A stretch of 64,000 nucleotides of DNA from Coptis chinensis (GCA_015680905.1 CM027382.1:9335501-9399500); one strand, 5' to 3'; shown: positions 1 through 11,758, counted from the stretch's first letter. Translations and numbers: made by a program. Notes: generated from the sequence alone by a model not told the origin.

Positions 1-57
1 GAGTAAGATAAAAGGCCTAAAACTCGAAAACCCTGAAGTGCGACCCGCGCCCAAACC

Positions 58-245
58 GAGCGCGACCCGCGCTCAAACACTGGACATCTAAAATTCCTGA
101 GCGCGACCCGCGCCCTAAGCAAGCGCACCTGCGCTCAAAACACTGGAAGCTGAGCGCGACCCGCGCTCAAACACTGGACATCTGAAATTCCTGAGCGTGA
201 CCCGCGCCCTAAGCAAGCGCACCTGCGCTTAAAACACTGGAAGCC
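58..245 (+). repeat. GC-rich tandem duplication in retroelement leader, 94-bp unit x2
   Basis: Two direct copies, 58-151 and 152-245, share the segment beginning GAGCGCGACCCGCGCTC. Shorter degenerate pieces (GCGACCAGCG, GCGCACCTGCGC) continue to about 345. The segment lies between the expected primer-binding site and gag of the Athila-like element, so it belongs to its 5' leader. The CGCG-rich palindromic cores could fold, but no function is evident. Confidence 0.8.
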
Positions 246-625
246 GACCAGCGACCCAGCTTCAAAACGAAAGCGACCAGCGCCAAACACGGACATTCAC
301 AAAACCCTGAGGCTCACCTGCGCCCAAGGAGAGCGCACCCGCGCCCTCGAAGGAAAATTCAGCGTGAACAGCCCAATTTTCACAGGTTAGTTCAAATTTC
401 TATTTCTTCAAGTTATTAAGTGTTTCTAACTTGTTAAATACATCGAGATTCAAGGTGATACAAGACGCTTATTCAAACGCGTAGCAAGGAGGCATTCAGG
501 TACTCCTTCTTCCACTTCTCGCCTCTTCTGTCTAAGGAGTTTTAATTCTAGTATAATCAGGCTTGTTTTTCGTAGAAATAAATACAACATGCCTATCTAG
601 AATTTCACACACTACACTTGCATCA

Positions 626-2681
626 ATGGCTAAAGAACAAGAGACTCCTCTCTCTGACTTTTATAAAGCCCTAAACGATGGCCCTAAGTCGTGCATCGTT
701 CTTGCAGACCTAGTGGGGGATTTTCGAATCCTCCCTAATATATTTAACTTGTTACCGGTTTTTCATGGTTTAGACCACGAGAAGCCTTACCAGCACATGC
801 GTAGGATAGACAAAGTTCTCACTACATTCCATCATCCTAGCGTAAGTCCAGATCAAGTTAAACTTAGGGTGTTTCCTTTCACCCTAGCCGACAAGGCGGC
901 GTCTTGGTTAACTGCCCAAACGCCAAACTCTGTGGACTCATGGGCTCAACTTGTTCAATTGTTCATAGAACAATTTTACCCACCACTAAAGACAGATGAA
1001 ATGCTTCACAAGATTCATTTCTTGGCCTTTAATCCTCATGAATCCTTTTTGAGGTGCGGAATCGTTTTCTCGATCTTCTCATTGAATGCCCAAGATCATA
1101 ATCTTGCGAAAAGACACGCTTTGTTCGTGCCTTCTTCAAGGGGCTTTTACATCGTCATAAGGAGGTTCTAGATATCATGACTGGGGGTAGTTTTCTTAGT
1201 AAAAGGAGCCTTGGAGGCTTATAAATTCTTAGAAGATCAATCTAAGAAGAACAACAATGGGGAGGTAACGATTCCTCCCGGCTCCTCTCCTTGTTCTCTT
1301 GAGGTTAAATATGATCCCGAAGTTTAAAACTCTTATCGATGCCCCTCACTAAAAGGTAGATGCCATCTACGTTCAACAACAACCTACTCCAAGTCATGAA
1401 CATTAACTCTACTTTCGTTGTAATGTGCATTTGTAGTCTTGAGCATTTCGACTTCTATTGTCCTCTTGTCTATGCACAAACACCACCACAACCATCACAC
1501 TTTAACCAGTTAACTCAACATCAAGGACAAGGGAACTTAGGTGACCAGAATAGAGGTTTAGTACCCATAACCCAGAACTATCAACATCAAGACATGAACG
1601 CTCAACAAAAGGTTTAGTACCCATACCCATAATAGAAACTGAAGACCCTACAACTATAGAAGTACCAGTTAAACCACAACCAAAAGGGCAAACATTACAA
1701 GACCCAATAATAGAAAGTGGAAGACCCTACACCTGTAGAGGTTCCAATATGGATACCTAGATGGAAAACGGATAGAGATAAAGCAAAGACTAATAATACT
1801 TTTATCCCTTCTGTTAAAAATAGCGATAAAGCACCATATCCCCAAAGACTAGTTGTGTTTAAAAAGGACGAGAATTTTGATGAGATTAGGGAAGTGTTTA
1901 AAAATTTGACTATAAACCTACCTTTTCTAGAAGCTATAAAAAGTCTACTGGACACGCTTAAGTTTCTAAAAGAGTTGTGCACCAAGAAGAGGAAAACCAA
2001 CATACCCTACCTAAGCATTCTTAACCGAACAATATCCCTCTTTATCCGAACATAACAGAATTGTTAAGTACAAGGACCACGGTCGCCCCATCAGACAATG
2101 CACCTTAGGTGATACCTTCATAACAACTGCTTTTATTAGACTGGGGCGAAAGTGTTAACTTACTCCATTTTTATTTATATAAACAACTAGGTCTAACAAA
2201 ACTTCAACCAACCAAAATGACTTTGCAGCTAGCCGATCGTTCTATTAAGTATCCCAAGGGTGTAGTTGAAAATATTTTCGTTAAAGTTCAGAATTTTTAC
2301 TATCCAGCTAACTTTGTTATTCTTGACATAGAAGTTGCTCATGATTCCATTCCCATCATCTTAGGGCGTCCTTTCTTGGCAACCGCCAATGCCCAACTCA
2401 ATTGTCGGGATGGCTCAATGACTCTTTCTTTTGGAAATCTTTCTATAGAAGTTAACATGTTTAGACAAAAACAGGGACAACTAGGTTTGTCTGTAGAAGG
2501 GGAAGTGAAGTCCATTGAGAGTTTTGTACCTCACATTAGTGCGGCTGACACTTTAGTTCCCACACTAGTAGATACCCCTCTTATGGAAGAAGACAAGGAT
2601 CACAATTTCTACTCCCTAGATGTAGATAACATCAAGGAGGATTTCCTTCGACTCTTTTGTAACTTTCTTCTTTTGCCCTGA
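626..2681 (+). pseudogene. Athila-like gag-protease, frameshifted
   Basis: Gag would start at the ATG at 626 (MAKEQETPLS); the in-frame ATG at 563 sits in leader-like sequence. Codons from about 740 to 1080 give the retrotransposon gag domain, with the run VFPFTLADKAASWL typical of Athila gag. A frameshift near 1130 moves the gag tail (MTGGSFL at about 1176) to another frame. At 1717-2055 the conserved linker PYPQRL...NLPFLEAI...TKKRK is readable. Protease begins at or before 2139 and runs without a stop to 2681. Its active-site block reads Asp-Trp-Gly-Glu-Ser-Val-Asn-Leu-Leu at 2139-2165, where the family usually has Asp-Leu-Gly-Ala, followed by LADRSIKYPKG and PIILGRPFLAT. The element cannot make an active polyprotein because gag is broken and pol is missing. 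Confidence 0.8.
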
Positions 2682-5600
2682 AGTTCTCTCCTATTGACAT
2701 CCATTCATCTCTTGACACCATGGTGAAGAAGAATTTTTGCCCTCTATCCCGGTGATTCTTCTTACCCACCTATTGAGGAATGTCTTGCATATCTCAAGGC
2801 CTCGATGATATAGACCTAAGAACACTAGTTGAACACCATTCACCCACCTCACATCCTCATGTCACTCATTCACCTTCCATCACGAATGTTCCTCGCCCTC
2901 TACCTTTTCAAAGAACCATTAAGTTTGTACTTGACCTTGGCGTTTCTCCTATGCTTCATAACTATCTAAAACCAACTGGTGAAGAAGTAACACCCAAGGA
3001 CAAGCCACCGACACTTTTTTCATTTTTTTCCATTTTTTCCTTCTCAAAATTATCCACATCCTAACGATCTTCCACAACCATCAATATTCTCACGTTCATT
3101 TACTTGGCATCCCGCTTCAGAGGAGGACAAAGAAGAAAACTGTATGCTCGATTAGGTTTTAGATCTATAAGGCTTTGCTCTCATTCCACTAAGCTACGTC
3201 ATAGGAAATGTTGGTGCTTAATTCTGTTTGATGGTGCATTCCATGTTAATTATTTGTGGAAAGACCCACAACTTTTTCGATTGTTGATATATAGTAAACT
3301 GCATTTTAATACATATATATTAGATAAAGTCTCGAGTATCTGACTATAAAAGACTCATTTTCTTCTTCGGTGAACTTCATTCCAATCTTATGTTATGGGA
3401 GTGCACCATTAAGGCAACCGGACCCTCCTTTTGGAGTGAGTGGTTGTAAGTGTCGGATTCTTAGTCTACGTTTCATGTGATTCCCGCATTTATCTCTTGC
3501 ACTTTTTCTCGTGGATTGAGTAGTGCTTCTCTATGGAGTGAGTTTCATTTTTATTTCTTTATCGTAATTTTGTTTTGTTTTTCTAAAAATCAAACATATA
3601 AAAACTAAATAAAATAAAAACATAAACATATATTAGTAAGTCTAGGGAATCTGACTTTAAAAGACCCAAGTTTTTTTGATACAATACCAACTTTCGGAGT
3701 ATAGGCCAAACAAAATTTTCAAACTTAAAAAGAGTTTTCCAATTTTGTTTGGGGTGGCGATTTTGGTATTCATTTCAAATCATGTTGCCACCCTAAGCCT
3801 GTCATGTTTACTCCGGTAGAGTTTGTGTTAGTTAGCACGCACGATACCGGTTTAATTGTGCTTCATATTATCATATCATCTTTACAATATTTACATTACA
3901 GTAACGCCAATTTTTGCCACGTTTCTATGGTAAATTCTTTTCTTATCTCTTTACACTTTGAGGACAAAGCGTTCGATTGTTTGGGGGTGGGATAGAAACA
4001 TTGCAAAAATTAGATACTTTTAGGATGTAAATTACACACTTTTATTTATAAAATGTTAAAAATTATAAAAATTAGTTAGTTACATAATTTAATTGTGCTA
4101 TTGAATTGTTTCATGAACCCCCTTCTCCTAAATTGTTTGGGGGTGGTATAGAAACACGATGTAAATGTTAAGCACATATTAGGTTGTATATTACGTATTA
4201 TTTGTCTTAAAAATAATAAAAATAAAAATAAAAATAAAAATAAAAATTTTATGTTATACACTTAGGAATATTGGTATTATTTCTTTCTCTATGCTCTTAA
4301 TAATATAGAAGTCTCACGTAGCTTTTACATTAGAATAGTTTTTAGAAACTTAGGTTAATATGTAGGTAATAATCTTTGCATCTATCTATAAATATATTAC
4401 ATGAGTATCTATGATTGTTTGGCAGTAAGTTTATGAAATCTAGGCTAGAGTACTTATTCTACAAATCCTGTGAGAATATAGCCTAAAGTCTTATATGAGT
4501 GAAACATTTGAGAAATGACACAAGGGAGAAGTATATTCCGAATAGAGAAATCACACGTCCACTTGCTTGACCACTATACCATGTCCTAAGAGAGAATTTA
4601 GGCCTTTTTGGATCGATATAGCTAGAAATTCTGACCTAAGTATATTTTCCGCTAAGTGCCTAATAGCCGAGCCTTTCATTAGCCCTTTCATAAACCACAA
4701 ATCCTTTACCCCTTACAAAACAAAACAAAATAAAAAATTCAACCTACCCAATTTAGATAAGTCCGAGAATAGAATGAGGAAGAAAGAAGAAGAGAAAAAA
4801 CACGCGGTAAACAAAAAGTTAGTTAATTGCTTTAGAAAATAAAGAAAAGAAGTTTCCATCCAAAGAAAAGAAAAATAAAAATAGAAATAAAATAAAACTC
4901 AAAAAAAAATAGAATAAAAAGAGTCAAAAGCCAAAGAAAAAAAAAAAAAAATATGGCTAAGGATGGAAACAAAGTGTAGAAGCAAAAAGTAAATAACAAG
5001 GTTTTTCTAGTTACATAATAGGAAGACTCTATTATCTCAGACTTGTCCTTTTTGAATATCCATTTCCTTCCTTCTTAAACCATCTCCTAATCCCCATGAC
5101 ACCTAATAAAGACACGTAGCTCAATTAGAAATAGGTTAGTGGGATAGTAAGTGGCAGATGTGTTTGATCAACTTCGGCTTCCTTGTGTGTCATTGAGATT
5201 GTAAGGTAAAGTATGCCCCGCATTATTTGGAGTAGCAAAACTTGAGTGGAAAAATCAGTGATTTTTGTCTTGACTTTTATGTGAGAACCTACTTAAAGAC
5301 GCGTTTTTCCAAAGTTTGAGAAACGGACACATATTACTGCATTTCATAGCATTACTCATTGTATATATGTTTATTAAGTAGATGATTGATTATTATGCAT
5401 ATATTAGCTTAGTTTTTCGACATGATTATTACGTATTCATTGCTAGTAAGATGTATAGATAATTGAGACATAAATAAGGAAACAATAGTTTTATTTCTTA
5501 GTCGTTGTAGTATAGATGAAGTTTGTGAATACCTTCACTGGAAAACTCTCACGAGGCTATAACTCGTCCACTAGGGAATTCCTAGTGGTTTAAGGCCCTG

Positions 5601-5689
5601 TTGCATATGGTCAATGCAATCGCACTCAGCGAAACGAGAGTAGATAGAACTCCATTTTTGGTCACTTATTCTAATTTCTCATCTTTGCT
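2682..5689 (+). other. Non-coding internal tail of the Athila-like element
   Basis: No reverse transcriptase, RNase H, integrase or envelope-like protein could be recognised, and the short ORFs look like chance. The stretch holds two sequences resembling the polypurine tract, TTTGAGGACAAAGCG plus GTTTGGGGGTGGG near 3956-3991 and a second TTGTTTGGGGGTGG near 4134, an (AAAAT)n run at about 4207-4247, and an A-rich purine tract at 4770-4960. The missing pol implies internal deletion, or a non-autonomous family with gag-pro and a long 3' non-coding region. Confidence 0.55.
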
Positions 5690-5722
5690 TGAGGACAAGC
5701 AAAATACTGTTTGGGGATGGTT
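5690..5722 (+). promoter_or_regulatory. Polypurine tract (second-strand primer) before the LTR
   Basis: TTGAGGACAAGCAAAATACTG followed by TTTGGGGATGG ends directly at the LTR start TGATAAGAG. A 'GAGGACAAGC...TTTGGGGGTG' block immediately upstream of a TGATAA LTR is characteristic of plant Athila-type elements. Confidence 0.75.
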
Positions 5723-6820
5723 TGATAAGAGCCCAAAACTGTAGTTTTAACCCCTTAACAATCATACTTTTAGACCAATTATGTGAGTAATAATTAAGAG
5801 TTAATACTGATTACGTGTTTTTATCCATTCCAGGCTTCAAAGTCTATTAGGTGCAGAAATGTGCCACTTTAGCGAGATAAAGGAGCAAGGGTCGGTTGCT
5901 AAGGAGTTCTGTGAATAAAGGCCAAGATTCAAGGAGACAAAGCCTTTGTTAAGCCCGGTCAAAAGCTGAAAAGTCAACACGGGCAGAAATAGTGCACAAG
6001 TCAAGTCAGCAGAACTTCCGAAGGCCGTATCTTTGGACTCAGACCTCGGAATTGGGAGTACCTTATGTCAAAACGACCAGCTCGGAAAGAGCTTTCCAAT
6101 GGTCCAAGCCTTGGCCCAATCAGAGGAGCAGAAGTGAACAAAACATCTGTCGAAGGCAACTGCAGCTGAAGAGCCCATTTTGAACTAAAGAAATTGGGTT
6201 TTGGGCCCGATTTTCCGGCCCAAAACATGGCTCCAAGCCCATGCACGATTTTTGGATCTGAAAGTATAAAAACAAAAGCTTGCCTCTTTGTTAAAGGCAG
6301 TTAGGTTAGGAAGCTAATGTTAATGGAGTTTAGGGTTAGAAAAAGATAGATCTAGATTAGTTTTTTGATCTAGATCTAGTTTTTTTACATTCATTCAATT
6401 AGTTAGTTTAGAATCATATTTTAGTTTTTAGAATAAAGTATTAGTTCTTCATTTTAATTTAGATTATTGCTTAAATTCTTATTTAGATTTAGTTCTCTTA
6501 AATTCATAATTAGTTATTCACAATCTTAGTTCTAAATTAGTTTTAATTTTTTAATTTAATTATGTCTTATTGTTATTATTGTTCTTGTGTTAGGAATGGT
6601 AAAATAAAATTTCACATCAAATCATTACTCTCACCATTGTTCCTTTTTGGGTTTGATTAGTTGAATTCGATTCAAGTTAAATTGGGCTAATCCTCCCATC
6701 ATTATATTTCATGATTATGTTTTCAAAGTAAGAAAATTGATTTAAACGTAAGAACGGTAGGATTACGTATTAGTGTTGTTAACATTAATATTTAGGATTC
6801 TATTGTTTTTACGGGTTATC
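5723..6820 (+). mobile_element. 3' LTR of the Athila-like element (right end truncated)
   Basis: It starts TGATAAGAGCCCAAAACTG and is clearly homologous to the complete solo LTR at 21803-23180 over its first 500 or so bases, including the blocks CTTTGGACTC, CCTTATGTCAAAACGACC and CCCAAAACATGGCTCCAAGC. About 120 bases near 5890-6000 are present here and absent in the solo copy. A TATAAAA box lies at about 6266. Similarity fades after about 6500, and the expected TTATCA end is not found, so the right boundary is only approximate. Confidence 0.75.
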
Positions 6821-9022
6821 TCGAATGTCCATCATCCCCAACAAAGCGTCTCCATGTCCTCATCTTTCACCTCTGCCTTGTCACCATCCAACACGATCCC
6901 TTCTTGAACGCTTCCACCATGGTGCCGAAAGTGGAAGCGCTAATCCGGCGTCGCTTCTTTCCGTCATGTTCCTCCCTCCCAAAGTTATAGTCGACTTGGC
7001 GACCTTGCCCCGGTTCAAAAAGTCCACGATCGGGCTGTGGCGACCTAAACACAAGGCCCCTTTTGCTCTCCTCCTGAGGTCGTTTGTGACCACATAGATG
7101 ATGACGGTAGCCTTCCTCTTTCCATCTCCGTCACGCGGCCTATGCACAGGATTCTTTCCTCTTTCCACGATCAAATTCAAATTCCATCTCCTCCATTATC
7201 GAGGCTTACATCTCCCTTTATACTCCCTTCTCCTTTCACATATAGACGACACCTTGCCATGGTCAAACCTAGGAACGAGATACCTTCTTCCGGTTATACA
7301 CCAAATCCTTCCAACGGCATTTTTCTCACAATAGAAAATAAACGCACTCCCGGTATGCATGTTGATTTAAGACAAGAAGCCCAACAAATCTTTTGGGCGG
7401 ACTTAACAGCTTTATTTAATATAAAATGTCTTTTGTCATAATTACCCACGCATCAAACGCCATCCGCCCGCCTCCATGTCCTTTGAACGGCGTGTCACGA
7501 ACATTTTTACCGTTTCGGCCCCGGATGTATGCGAGAGCCCGGCAATCTGGTGGCATCATTCGAAAGTGTCACCTTCGGTGAAGACTCTGACACTCATCTT
7601 ACCGCTTATTGGCAAAGCAGCTTATTAATCTCATGCTTCATCATCATTCGTAAAACCAAGCGGCACACACGATAGTTGAGAAACAAACAATAAACATGGC
7701 ATATTACATTTCTAACAGACATATGTTCTTTTAATAACCAAGTCCAACCCAACTAAACAATATTCGTTCAAGCATAGGTGAACATTTACATCAAAAGAAG
7801 ACAGAAACGGCTTTATTATATCACGCTTTTATAAGCCGGATAACAAAACATTCTTCGTCCTCTCTAGGATTTCCATTCGCACGGCGATTTATCAATTTCA
7901 AGATCCCTCCCATCCATCCAAATCCTCCATGGTTGTCGCTTCAAAGCGGAGCTATCTCGTTCTCCACCATGGTGCAGAGGCCGATACCTTTACTCGACTT
8001 TTGAAGCTACAGTTTCAAAGTTTTTTCGCAATCTTTCAAACATGTTCTTCGTTTGCTCCCCATTGTCGTCCGATACACAACCGTGCCTCTAGGTCATCGA
8101 GTTCAACCACAATCTTCCGAATATTCTCTTCCGGCTTTTTCCACTCACTTTCGCGGGAGCCTTTCTTTCGCCCGGACCGGGTTCACACCCATTCGATACA
8201 CACATATGTTAATAACCCCCAAAAGTGGCAAAAGAAGTCCATGACTGCCCGGGTTATCACCCACCCTCTCATCCCAAATTTTATGGTTGTCGCCCGGAGC
8301 TAATCAGAAGCCGACCGGCGGCTCACCACCGACAGACCGTTGCTCCCCATTGTCGCCCGGATACACAAAGCTTTCCAAAGAACTACAGCGCCTTTTCCAC
8401 TACTTTCTTTGGGGAGGCAACTCGGGTTCACACCCGCCGTCTTGCTCAAAAGTGGCCAAGTCCATGAGTCATGTCGTCTCTTCTCCGACCTGACCCCCTT
8501 GCAAGAGTGCGAGGATTGAAGCAACCGGAGGAGTCATGTCTCTCTTCTCCACAGTGAGCATCGATCGACCACCGCCTTCCCTCCACGGGAGCATCGATCG
8601 TCGGAGCTCGACCCACCAACCCCGAGGCACCAACTCTAGCGGTCTCAAGCCACCATGAGCCCGATTCCTATCTTCCCGCGATTACCAAAGTCGCCAGACG
8701 TGTCTCCATCACCTCTCGCCTTTGTCCGACCTCGAGCTCGGTCTTTTTGAGCTTTTTTTTTTCGGATCGCGGGCCCACCCCTTTCCACAAAGAAATGCGC
8801 GAACCTCGGGCAACTTCGCTTTTTGTTTTTCTGCTTTCGAGTCAACCGCTAGCGAACCTCTATCTCCCCACGATCGGTTCACGCCTTCACGTAAAAATTT
8901 ATAGACAAAGCAAAAACATGGGCCTGTTAGAATAACCGCGTCAATCGTTAAGTAAAGCGAGAAAGAAAAATATTCCTACCCACCGGATATGTTACAAATC
9001 CTAGTTTGCAACCTACATCCGT

Positions 9023-9712
9023 TTACGATGGTTGCCAACTCAGCAAAGAACGCCTCTTTGTCGGGCCTCGTTGCTTACACCGTCGATCACGCAGTAACGC
9101 TGGCGTCGTTATCGTTTGCAAGCTAAAGTTCAAATTACCAGATCGCCTCACAACATAATGCTCAACTATGTCGGATACCCCTATGTCGTATTCCCCACTC
9201 GCATTCAACAGGTCAAACACCTTAAACAATCACCAGGTGTTACCAATGAACTGACAAGGAGACTTCCAACAATGAGCCAAGAAGTCACACACCAGTTTTG
9301 AGAACGGTAGTTGCATATGCGCTCTCAGTTGGCCCTCACAGATGATTACCCCCCCATTCGGCGGGTTATACTCTTCACTACGTACATTTTCACTCAACCG
9401 TGGCTCATGTATCTCCAGGTCGGGAATGTTGATCTCATATGCTGCCCTCAGTTCAAGGAACAAGCTCGCAGCGCGACGATCTACCGCTCTAAGGGGCAAC
9501 TCACTTGATGACGACATCTCCCCTCGACCTGACGTACTAGCCACGGCACCTTCTGACCCAGATCGAGTGTTACCCTCATCTACCCTAACTTCCTCATCCA
9601 ACTCAGTCTGAATGCCAACACTCACCGATTCTTCGTTATCATCCTCATACTCTCCACAACTTAATGAAACCTCACGAACCTCTTCCGATCGAGTGTCATC
9701 AGAATCAAACAT
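9023..9712 (-). pseudogene. Antisense ORF of Tat-like element, transposase_28/plant-mobile-like, broken
   Basis: On the minus strand an ORF opens at 9712 with an acidic, serine-rich leader (MFDSDDTRSEE...), followed by a region readable as the N-terminal half of the 'putative gypsy-type transposon' family (PF04195-like). It includes GGVIICEGQLRAHMQLPFSK and CQFIGNTW. A TGA at 9230 ends the frame, but the next frame-compatible segment continues with FKVFDLLNASGEYDIG down to about 9100 before decaying. In established Tat elements such ORFs lie antisense between integrase and the 3' LTR; their function is unknown. Similarity is by eye. Confidence 0.45.
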
Positions 9713-10274
9713 TATAACATTTTCTTTTTTATCAATTACTCAAGCTTAAACCCTACAATCTAACACTGGCCTACCTACTTAACAAATTGCACTTGAGCGA
9801 GAGGAAAGCAAATTGAAAATGAAAAAGTAACAGCAGCAGAAGCACTCACCTGAGAATCCCTAGCTTGCATTTTTGCGGAGAAGAAAACAGGAAATACCTT
9901 TTTGATTGTCCCAAATTTGATTTTGTACAAACCGCCCATTCAGTTACCAAGAAGTTATGATTACAGCCTATGCCCTAGCCCGCACACGTGTTCCAAGGAC
10001 CTGTCTTTTCAAGAGTTCCGAATAACGCGGCGACACATCTCTTTACCAACCGCTACGATTCTCATTTCACGCGTGCAATCACGGACTACCTTCCCTTTCC
10101 CGCCAAATCAACATGCCACATGATTCAAAATTTACGGCATCCCAGTCGGATCGTCCACCACAGCTCGCTCATGCTCCACACGTTCTTTCGTTTTCGCCAG
10201 ATCGTTTCTGGGGACATAAACAATCCATCGAGAGGGCCGGTAGGGAGTAATATCCTCATTAAGGAATATCACAC

Positions 10275-10404
10275 ACGCGTGAAGCATAAGCGAACTCAGG
10301 ACATCGACCTCCAAGATCGATCTGTGAGCAGCTTGTGAAGACATACGCGCGCAGCATAGGTGAACCCAAGACATCGACCTCCAAGACCGATCTGTGAGCA
10401 GCTC
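10275..10404 (+). repeat. Tandem duplication, 70-bp offset
   Basis: Copies at about 10275-10334 and 10345-10404 share ACATCGACCTCCAAGA and GATCTGTGAGCAGCT. They lie shortly upstream of the LTR-like end of the Tat-like remnant. Confidence 0.8.
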
Positions 10405-10410
10405 CTTTCA

Positions 10411-10840
10411 TGTAGGTGGTACGAACAAGGATGTCTCAGTACGAACAAACGGCCAGAGATAGAACGCCTCAGATAAAGTCACCACCAGGGGTAATCATTA
10501 CCAAAATCTTACTTGTACTTCCCACCACCAGGAAATAGGGACTACCGCGCCAACTCCCAATCAGCACATGACTTATACTAAAACCAGCCCAACACTCATT
10601 CATATTCTCCACCTCACACGTGTGCAAGAGACACACGTGTCTCTAGGATAGACACTTCCACAAGCCTATAAATACCACCTACTTGAACTACGTGAGACCT
10701 GATTCCTCTCTCCCCTGAAAAACCAAGAGAGGATACGTAGGCAGCTCGCTCATCAGCGAACTCGGTCTCTCCAGAAAACCTCAACCCATTCCCCTCTCTT
10801 CACTACCTCTAAAGGAAAATCAAAACACCCCTTTACAAAG
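10411..10840 (+). mobile_element. LTR-like end of the Tat-like remnant
   Basis: The segment has promoter-like order: the ACACGTGT palindromes at 10616-10640, TATAAATA at 10667, then the pyrimidine-rich stretch and GGATACGTAGGCAGC at 10731. The same GTACGTAGGCA-type block occurs in the U5 part of three other LTRs in this window. No primer-binding site follows, as expected for a 3' LTR; the sequence changes to FEX exon at 10841. The left boundary is a guess. Confidence 0.4.
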
Positions 10841-11000
10841 TGGATTCGTTTAGGAACTCTAGTTGCCAATGTTTCAGCAGCTTGTGTGATGGCAGCACTT
10901 GATGGACGAGGATTAGGAAGGAAAGGCTCGATGAAATGGATTCGTTTAGGAACTCTAGTTGCCAATGTTTCAGCAGCTTCTGTGATGGCAGCACTTGCAA
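10841..11000 (+). repeat. In-frame 96-bp partial tandem duplication in the FEX exon
   Basis: TGGATTCGTTTAGGAACTCT occurs at 10841 and again at 10937. The following 60 or so bases match except for one base (GCTTGTGTG versus GCTTCTGTG), after which copy one continues into GATGGACGAGG and copy two into GCAACAATG. The 96-base offset equals 32 codons, so the frame is kept. Confidence 0.85.
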
Positions 11001-11734
11001 CAATGAAGAAAGTGGTAAGCTTCTTTGTTATTTTGGATATAAGAGCGTTATACAAAACTTCTTATGTCGCCACAATGTTTCAGCAGAGAAATAGGAGAGT
11101 ACTGGAACATTTGACTGCAATCCATCTTTTATTTAATTATTAGGCGACATCATGAACTGCATCTTTAAGAAAAGAAGAAACCTGAGGAGTGACTCTAATA
11201 AGAATGTTTAGACATTATCGCCCTCTACGTGTACATGATAATTAAGTTTAAGAAAGTTCCAATACTAAAGAACATGCATTTTATTGGATTTGCCTTTCGA
11301 CAACCCTTTTCAGAGTTGCTCCGTAGCCCTGCTATTAAGTGAACCATCTGAAGACGACCTTCTAGTAAAGCTGCTTCTAAAAGTTCAACTGTTGCGATTT
11401 AAAAATACTTCAATTCATAATACTCAATTAACTGAACATAAATCATTTCAAATGTTAATTTACAAAAATCATCTAGAAAGTCATATTCTGATGTTTAGAA
11501 TATATGAATTCTTAAATAGAGTTCCACAGGATATTAATTGAATAACTAGTATATGTAGTGTTTCTTAGAGAATAAAAAAAATTCATGTATTGTCATTGGT
11601 TCTGATTTTCATTCGAAGTTCACTAACAGAAGAAATTGATATGCTTCCATAGGAGATGAAACAAATTGTTCATAAAATTAACGACTCATAGACACTGGCT
11701 ATTTGCTAATAATTATCTTCTATTTGGTTCAGGT

Positions 11735-11751
11735 AAACAGTGATAAGTTTG
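11735..11751 (+). repeat. Left target-site duplication of the LINE
   Basis: AAACAGTGATAAGTTTG is repeated at 17574-17590 after the poly(A) tail. The first three A residues could belong to the tail in the right copy, so the duplication is 14-17 bp, normal for L1-type target-primed insertion. Confidence 0.9.
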
Positions 11752-11758
11752 CTGGAAT

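Larger units (their letters stand above)
1..6820 (+). mobile_element. Athila-like Ty3/gypsy retrotransposon, 3' portion, decayed
   Basis: A plus-strand LTR retrotransposon runs in from the left edge. In order it shows a GC-rich repeated leader, a gag and protease reading frame broken by frameshifts, about 3 kb with no recognisable reverse transcriptase, RNase H or integrase, a polypurine tract at 5690-5722, and an LTR beginning TGATAAGAG at 5723. The gag and protease wording (FHGL, VFPFTLADKAASWL, LADRSIKYPKG, ILGRPFLAT) is that of the plant Athila lineage. The 5' LTR would lie left of the window. The right end has no clear TTATCA terminus and no target duplication, so the LTR appears truncated near 6820. 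Lineage assignment is by motif, not by search. Confidence 0.75.
6821..10840 (+). mobile_element. 3' remnant of a Tat-like LTR retrotransposon
   Basis: This stretch has no sense-strand coding sequence that I recognise. It carries a decayed antisense ORF (9023-9712) of the kind found downstream of pol in Tat-lineage elements, short direct repeats, and then an LTR-like end with TATAAATA at 10667 and the U5-like block GGATACGTAGGCAGC at 10731. Related segments recur internally: GATACACAA...GGTTCACACCC wording appears at 8070-8190 and again at 8350-8440. This order of antisense ORF, repeats and LTR matches the 3' half of the complete Tat element at 17943-29548, so I infer a 5'-truncated relative. 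Neither boundary has a target duplication. Confidence 0.5.
10841..11751 (+). pseudogene. FEX: Fluoride exporter (FEX/CrcB family), 5' surviving part: exon, intron and start of next exon
   Basis: FEX proteins are plasma-membrane channels that let fluoride out of the cell. Here one exon survives at 10841-11014, encoding DGRGLGRKGSMKWI...GTLVANVSAA..MAALATMKKV, wording I recognise from the second CrcB-like half of plant FEX. A GT at 11015 and a TTCTATTTGGTTCAG acceptor at 11718-11732 bound a 718-bp intron. The next exon starts at 11733 and reads VNSDKF before the LINE interrupts it at 11752; it resumes at 17591. All upstream exons are missing, replaced by the Tat-like remnant. The exon contains an in-frame 96-bp duplication. 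The gene is therefore dead by truncation, insertion and a later frameshift. Family assignment is from memory of the motif, supported by the CrcB signature in the 3' part. Confidence 0.7.

Noticed and set aside
1695..2003. Minus-strand ORF of 102 codons in the Athila-like region
   Set aside because: It lies opposite the conserved PYPQRL...TKKRK gag-protease linker and is its shadow.
6825..8900. Several overlapping 60-124 codon ORFs on both strands
   Set aside because: None shows a recognised domain; they sit in GC-richer Tat-like remnant sequence where stops are rare, and they overlap one another.
10886..11143. 85-codon ORF starting MMAALDGRGLG as a separate small gene
   Set aside because: It reads through a splice donor at 11015; the conserved part is FEX exon sequence and its first Met comes from the duplication junction.
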